Both the position numbers and the translations under genes were made by a program. The notes beneath the pieces are model-generated. The model saw only the letters and a list, made by a program, of their open reading frames with translations. It was not told where the DNA came from and did no database searches. Shown here piece after piece: positions 1 through 7,324 of a stretch of 64,000 bases of DNA. Positions within the stretch are counted from its first letter, which is position 1; every line of letters starts with the position of its first letter. The stretch comes from Glycomyces salinus (GTDB taxonomy: Bacteria; Actinomycetota; Actinomycetes; Mycobacteriales; Micromonosporaceae). The stretch lies in the NCBI RefSeq assembly GCF_016428645.1, contig NZ_JAELXW010000014.1:62001-126000 (forward strand). The letters run 5' to 3'.

Positions 1-63
1 TGAACGGTCCGTCGAGCATCCCGGTCCCGATCGCGATGAAGTTCCCAGCGGCCCCCCGCGTGC

Positions 64-1686
64 CTACCAGGTGAACTCGAGCAATGACACCCCTTGGCGT
101 GGAACCACCGCCGTGATCGAAGCGCCGGCGTCGCCGACCGGGACGGTCGACGACCGCAGCTCGTGCAGTCGCCCGGCCTCGATCAGGGCGGCAAGCTGCT
201 CACCGGTCGGCTCGGCCGGGGCGCCCATCCGCGTCCAGGCCGTATGGGCATTGCCGTGCTCGCCGTCCACCCGAAACTCGGTGAGCCGCATCGTGCCCGC
301 GTCGATCGGCAGGCGCTCCAGGCGAAGCGCGACCTCGGCGTCCGGGCCGGGCAGGTCGTCGTCGTGGTAGTTCCAGACCAGAACGCGCAGGGCTCGGTCG
401 TCGAGCGCCGCCATCGCCGAGACGTCGGGACGCTCTCCTCGGACGCCGACGCGCATCATCTCCTCCAGCGCGACCGCGAGGTCGCTGCGCGCCTTGACGC
501 GCCTGCCGGTCATTCGAGCGAACATGCGGAGGACGTTGAACACCGGCAGCGTGACCCCGCCGGTGGTCGCCAGCGCCCGGAACCCGGCGAAGATCGGCTC
601 GTCCTCGAACTCGAACGACCACGTCAGCGCCCCTTCGAGGTTCACACCGTGCACGTCGGCCAGCTCGTGGAGGCGGGCGAAGGAGGCGGCGGTGTAGGAG
701 GCGTACAGCGACGTGTTGCGGTAGGCGTTGGGCGGATACACCTCTGCGGAGCAGGCGGCGCAGCCGTCGGGATCGCACTCGCCGATCACGATCGGCGTCC
801 GGCGCAGTTCCGGATAGGAGGCGACGATGCTGAAGCCCTTGTCGACCTCCCGCAGGTGCGGGGCGATGCCCATGCGCACGTGCCCGTCGGTGAACTCGGG
901 CACCCCTTTGGCGTGGAAGGCGACGAAGTCGAGCGGAGTGCCCGTGGCTCCCGTGGCGTGATTGGTGCCCCTGAGGCAGTGATCGAGGAAGTCGCGCATC
1001 CACTGCCCTCCCGGACCGGCCGTATCGGGCCCGCCGACCTTGGCCGTGGGCAGCGCCGAACGCACTGCGTCCACGGCGTGATCGTGCAGCTTGCGGAACT
1101 CCTCCGGCGTGCCGCGCCAGTAGCCGTTCGAACCGTTGGGCTCGTTCCAGGTCTCCCAGTACCACTGCTCGACCTCATTGCGGCCGTAGCGCTCCAGGCA
1201 GTGCCCGACCCAGGCGGCGACCAGGTCATGCCAGGCCCGGTAGTCCTTGGGCGGATAGCTCCAACCGGTGAAGATGTCCCCGTAGGGATCGCCGGGCTTC
1301 CAGCCGTGCCGGTACGGCCGGGGCCGAACGGACATCGCCTCCGGCATGAACCCGATCTGAACGTAGGGCTTCACGCCGTTGTCCAGGTACGCGTCGAAGA
1401 TCTTGTCGACGATCGTCCAGTCGTACACCGGACCGCCGTCGGCGTCCTCGGAGTACATCCCGGTCGATCCCCACTTCAGCGCGGGAGTACCGTCGCCGCT
1501 GGTCATGAGATTGTGGGCACGAAAGTACGTCTGAGCCTCCCCGAGCCGCCCGATCTCACCGAGCAGCCGCTCACCGTCCGGCATGTACGCGTAGTTCGGC
1601 TCATCGGCCCCGAAGAATCTATGAATCGGCTCGAACGGCCCGAGCTCGTCACCCGCGTCGACATGTATCGATACATCCAAAGGCAT
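64..1686 (-). CDS. GH39-like glycoside hydrolase (beta-xylosidase type)
   Basis: A 540-residue protein with no signal peptide, so probably cytoplasmic, where it would cleave imported xylo-oligosaccharides or related glycosides. The TIM-barrel clan-A pattern is visible: WNEPNG with the presumed acid/base Glu near residue 182, and PIVIGE with the presumed nucleophile Glu near residue 303. Length fits GH39 beta-xylosidases (about 500 residues). I place the start at the ATG at 1686 rather than the TTG at 1692, because a TAGGGT hexamer lies 6 nt upstream of that ATG, which would give a leaderless mRNA. No transporter gene is adjacent. Substrate is inferred from the family only. Confidence 0.8.
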   Translation of the reverse strand: MPLDVSIHVDAGDELGPFEPIHRFFGADEPNYAYMPDGERLLGEIGRLGEAQTYFRAHNLMTSGDGTPALKWGSTGMYSEDADGGPVYDWTIVDKIFDAYLDNGVKPYVQIGFMPEAMSVRPRPYRHGWKPGDPYGDIFTGWSYPPKDYRAWHDLVAAWVGHCLERYGRNEVEQWYWETWNEPNGSNGYWRGTPEEFRKLHDHAVDAVRSALPTAKVGGPDTAGPGGQWMRDFLDHCLRGTNHATGATGTPLDFVAFHAKGVPEFTDGHVRMGIAPHLREVDKGFSIVASYPELRRTPIVIGECDPDGCAACSAEVYPPNAYRNTSLYASYTAASFARLHELADVHGVNLEGALTWSFEFEDEPIFAGFRALATTGGVTLPVFNVLRMFARMTGRRVKARSDLAVALEEMMRVGVRGERPDVSAMAALDDRALRVLVWNYHDDDLPGPDAEVALRLERLPIDAGTMRLTEFRVDGEHGNAHTAWTRMGAPAEPTGEQLAALIEAGRLHELRSSTVPVGDAGASITAVVPRQGVSLLEFTW

Positions 1687-1692
1687 CCCCAA

Positions 1693-1698
1693 ACCCTA
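1693..1698 (-). promoter_or_regulatory. Putative -10 of leaderless GH39 transcript
   Basis: TAGGGT on the minus strand, 6 nt before the ATG at 1686. This TANNNT plus 6-7 nt plus start arrangement recurs in the window and is typical of actinobacterial leaderless genes. There is no Shine-Dalgarno sequence in between. Confidence 0.45.
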
Positions 1699-1821
1699 TC
1701 CCGCACCACCGATACCGGCGCAGCCCGAGCTGGGAGGCATGTCTCAGTGCGAGGCCGGCCTGCGAAATCGAGTTCAGCAGCGATAGCTCGGCTCCGGTCT
1801 TGGCGGGTACGCTCGCTCTTC

Positions 1822-2217
1822 ATGAGCCTTAAGGAGATCCGGAACCTCGATTACACGGTCCTGCTTTGTGCGAAGTTCGCTGAGACGAGGGCCTTCTACA
1901 AGGACGTCATGGGGTTTCCGGTCGAGGACGACCACGAGAACTGGGTCAGCTTCAGAGTGGGGGCCACGCTGCTTACCTTGCGGCCGAGGGGACAGGACCC
2001 GGCCGGAGGGAGCGACGGTCCCGCCGAGGAGGGCTCAGCCGCTGTGCAATTGGCGTTCCGTGTGCCGCCTCGGGCTTTCGAGTCCTGCCGAACCGAGGTG
2101 GTCGATGCAGGCGTGCCCATCGTCAGGGATCTGACCGACCTCCCCAGAATCCAGCATCGAACGCTCTTCTTCCGCGATCCCGAAGGAAACCTGATCGAGA
2201 TCTACGCCGAGTACTGA
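1822..2217 (+). CDS. VOC/glyoxalase family protein
   Basis: A 131-residue single-module vicinal-oxygen-chelate protein. The N-terminal half carries the usual FYKDVMGF turn after a beta strand, and the C-terminal half ends in FFRDPEGNLIEIYAEY, whose Glu is a typical metal ligand. Members include glyoxalase I, fosfomycin/bleomycin resistance proteins and dioxygenases. The substrate cannot be told from sequence. The ATG at 1822 fits the domain start; the much longer open frame upstream is antisense to the GH39 gene and is not coding. A TACGCT hexamer 8 nt upstream may be its promoter. Confidence 0.75.
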   Translation: MSLKEIRNLDYTVLLCAKFAETRAFYKDVMGFPVEDDHENWVSFRVGATLLTLRPRGQDPAGGSDGPAEEGSAAVQLAFRVPPRAFESCRTEVVDAGVPIVRDLTDLPRIQHRTLFFRDPEGNLIEIYAEY

Positions 2218-2310
2218 AAGGTGCGCCCGAACGGTGCTGCCACGCGGTCCCGGGCACCTGGCCGAGTGCCGTTTCGACGGTGGAATTCTGGATCACGGCG
2301 GTATTGCCGA

Positions 2311-3189
2311 TCATTCGGTGGTCGGCTTGGGCAGACGCGTGTCGAGCAGTGTCTTGGTCGCTTCGGCGAGTCGTTCGGCGTCTGTGGGATCGAGCGTTTT
2401 CAGGGTGAGTGGGAGAGAAGTGTCGCGGTCGATCGCCGTGAGTGGGGCCGACGGCGGGTTGTCGATGAATCCGTGGAGGGGTGCGATGGACTGCTCGACC
2501 GGCCGCGCGGCGAACTTGGCCGCTGCGCGGATGAAGAGGCGGGCCGCAACCGGCAGGGGTCTGAGGTCACCGCTCTTGGTGAAGCCGGGGTGGTAGAGGA
2601 CGTATCGGACCGGGTTGTCCGCCTGGGAGGCATAGTGGACACCGAGCAAGTCGTTGGCGCGGCCGGCCTGGAGTTGGGCGGTGATCATGCTGTACTTGCG
2701 TTCGAGCTGGAGGTCGTCCCAGCGGATCGCGCCTTTGGTGATCCCGACACCGGCGATGTTCACGATCACCGGAGCTGTGCTGCGGCGCAGCAGCGGCGAG
2801 AGTTCATGACTGAGCAGGTAGCGGCTGAGGTAGTAGAGCGCGAAGGTGCGTTCGAGTCCTTCTCCGGTCATGGTGTGTTTCGGCGATTGCCGGTTCGCGA
2901 ACAGGCACAGGGCGTCGATGGCCTGGTGGCGTGCGGCTATCTCGCGGATGGCCCGCCGTGTGGACTCGACGCTGGACAGGTCGACCCGGAGGAACTGCAC
3001 CCGGTCGCCGGCGCCGATGCGGTCCGCCTCGGTTTCCAGGTTCCGTCCTTTGGCGGGATTACTGCCGAGCGCGATGATCCGATCGCCGCGTTCGGCACGG
3101 GCGAGGGTCAGGGCACGCCCCATCCCGTCGGTACCACCGCTGATGACGATGACGCGCGGCTGGTGAGCGTTCGATTCATGGACAGGCAT
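2311..3189 (-). CDS. SDR-family protein with altered active site
   Basis: A 292-residue Rossmann-fold protein of the retinol-dehydrogenase/WW-oxidoreductase-like SDR type. The dinucleotide-binding loop SGGTDGMGRA is near residue 14, and the acidic VDLSS strand end and VNIAG strand are present. In the helix that normally carries YxxxSK before LAN, this protein reads TAQLQAGRANDLLG, so by alignment on the AN pair the catalytic Tyr and Lys become Gln and Gly. It may bind NAD(P) without reducing a carbonyl, or act by another route. The start is the ATG at 3189 with GAGGAAG upstream. It is divergent from an HxlR regulator that probably controls it. Confidence 0.75.
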   Translation of the reverse strand: MPVHESNAHQPRVIVISGGTDGMGRALTLARAERGDRIIALGSNPAKGRNLETEADRIGAGDRVQFLRVDLSSVESTRRAIREIAARHQAIDALCLFANRQSPKHTMTGEGLERTFALYYLSRYLLSHELSPLLRRSTAPVIVNIAGVGITKGAIRWDDLQLERKYSMITAQLQAGRANDLLGVHYASQADNPVRYVLYHPGFTKSGDLRPLPVAARLFIRAAAKFAARPVEQSIAPLHGFIDNPPSAPLTAIDRDTSLPLTLKTLDPTDAERLAEATKTLLDTRLPKPTTE

Positions 3190-3203
3190 GTGCGACTTCC
3201 TCA

Positions 3204-3241
3204 GGTAGTTACTGTTCGTACGCACTACCATCATCAGTAAC
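3204..3241. promoter_or_regulatory. Candidate HxlR operator in divergent promoter
   Basis: Perfect inverted repeats lie between the two divergent genes: GTTACTG (3208-3214) with CAGTAAC (3235-3241), and inside it GGTAGT (3204-3209) with ACTACC (3224-3229). HxlR-type factors bind TACT/AGTA-rich dyads in such shared regions. Binding is inferred. Confidence 0.45.
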
Positions 3242-3267
3242 CGCCCTCGACCGCACAAGGAGGCAGT

Positions 3268-3705
3268 TTGCAGTCCGGTAGGCACACGGATGTGCCCTCA
3301 ATGGTCAGCGCATCCCTGCCCGACCCGGTGCCGGCCGAGGAGTATGAGCAGTGCCCGGTCACCGACGTGCTTCGCCGTGTCGGCGACAAATGGTCGGTCC
3401 TGGTGGTCGTGCTGCTCGGGAAACGCCCGTACCGGTTCAACGAGCTCCACCGCGGGATCGCGACCATCAGCCAACGAATGCTGACCCGCACGCTCCGCGG
3501 ACTGGAGACTGACGGCCTCGTCCATCGCGAGGTGTTCCCCACCAATCCGCCCAGCGTCGAATACCGCCTCACTCCGCTCGGGCAGAGCCTGCTCGTGCCG
3601 CTCTCGGCCCTCGCCGATTGGGCCGTGGAACACCGGACCGAAATCGCGGCCGCGCGATCGGCGCACGCCCCTGGCGGCGAGCAGGACGCCGCAGACTCGC
3701 CCTGA
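3268..3705 (+). CDS. HxlR-family transcriptional regulator
   Basis: A 145-residue winged-helix MarR-like regulator. Features seen are the conserved N-terminal Cys in EQCPVTDVL, the GDKWSVLVVVLL helix, the recognition region FNELHRGIATISQRMLTRTLRGLETDGLV, and the wing VEYRLTPLG. HxlR proteins usually repress a divergent redox gene and sense electrophiles or thiol oxidation through that Cys. A TTG start at 3268 is chosen because AAGGAGG ends 4 nt upstream. It is likely an autoregulator and controls the SDR gene through the shared dyad. Confidence 0.85.
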   Translation: MQSGRHTDVPSMVSASLPDPVPAEEYEQCPVTDVLRRVGDKWSVLVVVLLGKRPYRFNELHRGIATISQRMLTRTLRGLETDGLVHREVFPTNPPSVEYRLTPLGQSLLVPLSALADWAVEHRTEIAAARSAHAPGGEQDAADSP

Positions 3706-3750
3706 CCCCGAATTCCGCGACCGTCGGGAACCGTGTCGAAGCCTTCGCGG

Positions 3751-4683
3751 TCATGGGGCGGGTTCGTCCGGTGAGGCGCCGGTCCGCCGTGCTTCGCTCC
3801 GGGGCGCGGCCTTTTGCGAGGGGCGGAGGGCGCCGAGATAGACGCCGAAGAGGATGAGCGGGGCGCCGAGCAGCAGCGAGGCGGTGAGGGGCTCGTCGTC
3901 GAGCCAGGCCGAGAGCATGATGGTGACGGCAGGGATGGCGACGAAGACGTGGGCGGCCCGGGAAGGGCCCCAGTGCTGGATGACGGTCAGGTAGAAGATG
4001 AAGGTGAGCACCGATCCGGCCACCACCAGGTAGCCGAGAGCCCACCAGGTCTCACTTCGCTCGGGGAGGACCCAGCGGTCGCCTGCGACGAGCGAGGCCG
4101 CGAAGAGGGCGACGGCGGCGGCGCTCATGCCTACGGCGTTCATGGTGACCGGGTGCAGCTTGGGCAGGCGGTGGACGAGGACGGCGGCCTGGGAGAAGGA
4201 GAGCACGGCGCCGAAGGCCGCCAAAAGTGCGGGAAGTGGCACGTCGGCGCGGAGCGGCGCCTGGGAGATGACGGCGACGCCTCCGACGGCGACCAGCGTG
4301 CCGATGAGGGCGACGGCCCGGAATGCCTCTTGCCGTTGGAGCACCGAAAGCAGGAGCGCGACGAGGGGGACGAGCGCCAGAAGCGTCTGGCCGACGCCGG
4401 CGTGGAGGTGGACGAGCGCGTAGTAGGCCAGGCCGAAGGTGAGCGCGAAGTTCAGGAGGCCGAAGACGACCGCCCCGACCAGGGCCCTGCCGTGTGGGAG
4501 CGGCAGCCGCTTGAGTCGCATCAGGGCGAGCAGCAGGACCGCGGCCCCCGCGAATCTGAGTGCGGCTCCCCAGAGAGGGTCGAGTTCGCGATTGCTGAAC
4601 CTGATGCCCACGGCATTGCCCCCCGCGAGGAACGACACCGCGGCGAACGACGCGAACGCGACCCGGTCCCGAGCACGCTGCAT
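3751..4683 (-). CDS. EamA/DMT-superfamily transporter
   Basis: A 310-residue integral membrane protein with about ten hydrophobic helices arranged as two EamA repeats; the first starts with FLAGGNAVGIRFSNRE and the second follows VPLPALLAAFGAVLSFSQAA. The family exports small metabolites such as amino acids. The substrate is unknown. The C-terminal tail after VYLGALRPSQ is charged and cytoplasmic. No Shine-Dalgarno is well placed, but TACCGT stands 6 nt before the ATG, suggesting a leaderless message. It converges with the HxlR gene, with 45 nt between them. Confidence 0.82.
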   Translation of the reverse strand: MQRARDRVAFASFAAVSFLAGGNAVGIRFSNRELDPLWGAALRFAGAAVLLLALMRLKRLPLPHGRALVGAVVFGLLNFALTFGLAYYALVHLHAGVGQTLLALVPLVALLLSVLQRQEAFRAVALIGTLVAVGGVAVISQAPLRADVPLPALLAAFGAVLSFSQAAVLVHRLPKLHPVTMNAVGMSAAAVALFAASLVAGDRWVLPERSETWWALGYLVVAGSVLTFIFYLTVIQHWGPSRAAHVFVAIPAVTIMLSAWLDDEPLTASLLLGAPLILFGVYLGALRPSQKAAPRSEARRTGASPDEPAP

Positions 4684-4689
4684 ATCTCC

Positions 4690-4695
4690 ACGGTA
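4690..4695 (-). promoter_or_regulatory. Putative -10 of leaderless EamA gene
   Basis: TACCGT on the minus strand, 6 nt before the ATG at 4683. GGAGAT between them is too close to the start to be a standard ribosome-binding site. Confidence 0.35.
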
Positions 4696-4875
4696 GGTCC
4701 GTACAACGGCAGTGGAGGCGCATTCGGGTTCACCGCCGACGACGGGTGGACGCGATCGACCCGCCTGAACGGTAGGCGTTCCCGCAACGCCGATTCCTTC
4801 TCGGGGTTAGGGTGGAGATCTAGTCTCCCCGCGGGTCATACATACCGATCTACCTGTGAAAACAGGGAGGGCCCA

Positions 4876-6279
4876 GTGAGTTCATGGTGGCGCGATTCCG
4901 TCTTCGAAGCCGGGGCGGTGGACGAACTTCAGCGGTCGTTTCATGGGGATTTGATCCGTCCGGAGGATCCCGGGTACGACGAACATCGCAAGGTCTGGAA
5001 CGGCTCGATCGATCGCAATCCGGGACTTATCGCCAGGTGCGCCGGAGTGGCGGATGTGCGGGCCGCCGTCCGTTTCTCCAGGCAGGCAGACCAGCCGGTA
5101 GCCGTCCGAGGCGGCGGACACAGCTTTCCGGGGCTGTCGGTGTGCGACCGCGGAGTGCTCATCGACCTCGGCCGCATGAAGGGGATCCGAATAGACCCCG
5201 ACGCGGGAACGGCGCGGGTGCAGGCCGGCGTGCTCCTCGGCGAACTCGATCGCGAGGCGCAGGAATTCGGCCTGGCCGTCCCCTCTGGCATCGTCACACA
5301 CACCGGCGTGGCGGGTCTGACCCTCGGTGGCGGCACCGGGTGGATCCAGCGAAAGTACGGCCTCGCGATCGACCAATTGGAGTCGGTCGACATGATCACC
5401 GCCGACGGCGAGTTCGTCACCGCCAGCGAGGACCGGAACGCCGACCTTTTCTGGGGAGTCCGAGGCGGGGGTGGGAATTTCGGGATCGTGACCGACTTCC
5501 AGTTCCGGCTGAATCCCGTCGGACCCTACGTCATGGCCGGACCGGTCTTCTGGGCGATGGAAGACGCTCCGGAGGTGCTCCGCTTCTACCGAGACTGGAT
5601 CGCCGACTGCCCCGATGAGCTGATGACGATCGCAGTGCAACGCAGAGCCCCGGCGCTGCCCGCCATCCCACCCGAGCTGGTCGGCAGGCTCATCGTCGCG
5701 ATCGCCGCCTGCTACGCGGGTTCGGTGGAGGACGGCGAACGAATACTGCGGCCGCTCAAAGAATTCGGATCGCCCCTGCTCGACCTCTGTGAGCCGAAAC
5801 CCTTCCTGGCGCACCAGATGATGTTCGACGCGTCGTTCCCCCACGGCTGGTGGTACTACGTTCGAGCATGCGACGTCGCCGCACTCGACGACGACGTCAT
5901 CGAGATCGTCGCCGAGCACGGTCGGCGCATCGTCTCACCGATCAGCAGCGTCGCCCTCTGGCAGATGGGCGGAGCCGTCGCACGGGTCGATGACGACGCG
6001 ACCGCGTTCAACGGACGCAAGGCCGGGTTCACGTTCAATATCAACGGCAACACCAAGACGTCCGACGGCTTCGACGAGGAACGCCGATGGGCGCGCGACT
6101 ACTGGTCTGCCCTCGGACCCCACCACACCAGCGTCTACGTCAACTTCCTCATGGACGAAGGCGAGGACCGGGTCAGGCAGGCATACGGACCCGACAAATA
6201 CGACCGGCTCAAGGCGCTCAAGCGCGAATACGACCCGACGAACTTCTACAGGCTCAACCAGAACATCGAGCCGGACTGA
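4876..6279 (+). CDS. FAD-linked oxidoreductase, BBE/PCMH type
   Basis: A 467-residue flavoprotein of the berberine-bridge-enzyme class. The N-terminal PCMH FAD domain contains VRGGGHSFPG, whose His normally carries 8-alpha covalent FAD, and GVAGLTLGGGTGWIQRKYGL. The position that holds the second covalent Cys in bicovalent members appears to be Val, so attachment is probably single. The C-terminal BBE motif is DPTNFYRLNQNI. Bacterial homologues oxidise sugars or secondary metabolites. The substrate is not predictable. The GTG at 4876 follows GGGAGG by 5 nt. In-frame sequence further upstream is antisense to the EamA gene and is excluded. Confidence 0.85.
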   Translation: MSSWWRDSVFEAGAVDELQRSFHGDLIRPEDPGYDEHRKVWNGSIDRNPGLIARCAGVADVRAAVRFSRQADQPVAVRGGGHSFPGLSVCDRGVLIDLGRMKGIRIDPDAGTARVQAGVLLGELDREAQEFGLAVPSGIVTHTGVAGLTLGGGTGWIQRKYGLAIDQLESVDMITADGEFVTASEDRNADLFWGVRGGGGNFGIVTDFQFRLNPVGPYVMAGPVFWAMEDAPEVLRFYRDWIADCPDELMTIAVQRRAPALPAIPPELVGRLIVAIAACYAGSVEDGERILRPLKEFGSPLLDLCEPKPFLAHQMMFDASFPHGWWYYVRACDVAALDDDVIEIVAEHGRRIVSPISSVALWQMGGAVARVDDDATAFNGRKAGFTFNINGNTKTSDGFDEERRWARDYWSALGPHHTSVYVNFLMDEGEDRVRQAYGPDKYDRLKALKREYDPTNFYRLNQNIEPD

Positions 6280-6320
6280 CGCCGGCGGTCCGCGCTTCGT
6301 AGTGGAGCCGCGGCTCCAGG

Positions 6321-6397
6321 TGGTAGGGCGGGTGGGACTCGAACCCACACTGTACGGGTTTTGAATCCGTCTTCTCTGCCAATTGGAATACCGCCCC
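6321..6397 (-). tRNA. Short (class I) tRNA with CAA anticodon, CCA encoded
   Basis: The 77-nt gene folds as a cloverleaf: acceptor GGGGCGG with CCGCCCT (terminal G-U), T-arm GTGGG-TTCGAGT-CCCAC, then A and an encoded CCA. The anticodon loop TTCAAAA puts CAA at 34-36 (Leu, UUG codon), closed by an A-C mismatch at 31-39. The D-stem TTC/GAA is weak. The variable loop is only about 5 nt, whereas bacterial tRNA-Leu normally has a long variable arm. Identity as Leu is therefore uncertain; it might be a divergent leucine acceptor, a mischarged class I tRNA or a decayed gene. Confidence 0.7.
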
Positions 6398-6591
6398 GGG
6401 CTCCGAGGTTCCAGCTCGGGCCGGAGAATATGATACTCCTGGGGCGGAGCGGTCGACAGCGGGCCCGGCTGTCCGAAACGCTCGACATAGACGGGTGCGG
6501 GGGGCGACCGGGCCGGATAAGCTGATTGCCTGGTGTGCCTTCGGTGCCGCACGCCCCACCGACCCGACGCGCATGAAAGGTACGGACACGC

Positions 6592-7203
6592 ATGACGAGC
6601 AAGGCCGCCGAGGAGCCGCGCAAGCGCGTGCTCATCGCCGAAGACGAGGGGCTCATCCGCCTCGACCTGGCCGAGATGCTCACCGAGGAGGGTTACGAGG
6701 TCGTAGCCGAGGCCGCGGACGGGGAAGCCGCCGTGCGACTCGCCCAGGAGTACCAGCCCGACCTGGTGATCTGCGACATCCAGATGCCGATCATGGACGG
6801 CCTCCAGGCCGCCGAGAAGATCGTGTCCGCGCGCATCGCTCCAGTGGTGATCCTCACCGCCTTCAGCCAGCGCGACCTCATCAACCGCGCCCAGTCGGCC
6901 GGGGCCATGGCGTACCTGGTCAAGCCGTTCCAGAAGTCCGACCTGGTGCCCGCGATCGAGCTTTCGATCACGCGGTTCGCGGAGATGACCGCCCTGGAGA
7001 AGGAGGTCGAGAACCTCACCGACCGGCTCGAGGTCCGCAAACTCGTCGACCGCGCCAAGGGCCTGCTGATGACGCAGTACGGCATGGCCGAGCCCGACGC
7101 GTTCCGCTGGATCCAGCGCGCCGCGATGGACCACCGGCTCTCGATGAAGGCCGTCGCCGAGCGGGTCATCGACGAAGCCAAGGAAAAGGAGGCGGGCGGC
7201 TAG
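6592..7203 (+). CDS. pdtaR: ANTAR response regulator (PdtaR-like)
   Basis: A 203-residue response regulator. The receiver domain (about 12-130) has the acidic pair in LIAEDEG, the phospho-acceptor Asp in LVICDIQMPIMDG, the Thr of LTAF and the Lys of YLVKPF. A short coiled linker follows, then an ANTAR RNA-binding domain (about 145-200) with VDRAKGLLMTQYGMAE. In M. tuberculosis the orthologue Rv1626 works with the PdtaS kinase and acts after transcription by binding terminator or RBS hairpins. No partner kinase is in the window. A hairpin terminator follows at 7221-7250. Confidence 0.93.
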   Translation: MTSKAAEEPRKRVLIAEDEGLIRLDLAEMLTEEGYEVVAEAADGEAAVRLAQEYQPDLVICDIQMPIMDGLQAAEKIVSARIAPVVILTAFSQRDLINRAQSAGAMAYLVKPFQKSDLVPAIELSITRFAEMTALEKEVENLTDRLEVRKLVDRAKGLLMTQYGMAEPDAFRWIQRAAMDHRLSMKAVAERVIDEAKEKEAGG

Positions 7204-7220
7204 CCCGCACAGGCTTTCCG

Positions 7221-7250
7221 AGGGCTCGCGGCGAAGCGCCGCGGGCCCTT
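7221..7250 (+). terminator. Hairpin terminator after pdtaR
   Basis: Twelve-base arms GGGCTCGCGGCG and CGCCGCGGGCCC (one G-U pair), with an AAG loop, followed by TTCG. It lacks a long U-tract, as many actinobacterial terminators do. Confidence 0.65.
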
Positions 7251-7311
7251 CGCCGTGGATGGGGCTGCCACGCCGGTCAGGGAGTGACCCGCGCTTGTCA
7301 CAGGAGGCCGA

Positions 7312-7317
7312 TAGGCT
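7312..7317 (+). promoter_or_regulatory. Putative -10 of leaderless polA transcript
   Basis: TAGGCT is followed by 7 nt and the GTG at 7325. The context CCGATAGGCTC, then two variable bases, then AGACGTG is nearly identical to that before recN (39236). Confidence 0.5.
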
Positions 7318-7324
7318 CTCAGAC

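Noticed and set aside
1-63. Possible start of a gene on the minus strand (ATG at 19-17)
   Set aside because: Only six codons would be inside the window and there is no clear ribosome-binding site. Too little to call.
94-1821. Long plus-strand open frame leading into the VOC gene
   Set aside because: It is antisense to the GH39 gene, has no motifs, and the VOC domain starts cleanly at the ATG at 1822.
6335-6395. tRNA read with a TCA anticodon (UGA-decoding) by shifting the loop one base
   Set aside because: That register leaves the anticodon stem almost unpaired, whereas the CAA register gives four Watson-Crick pairs.
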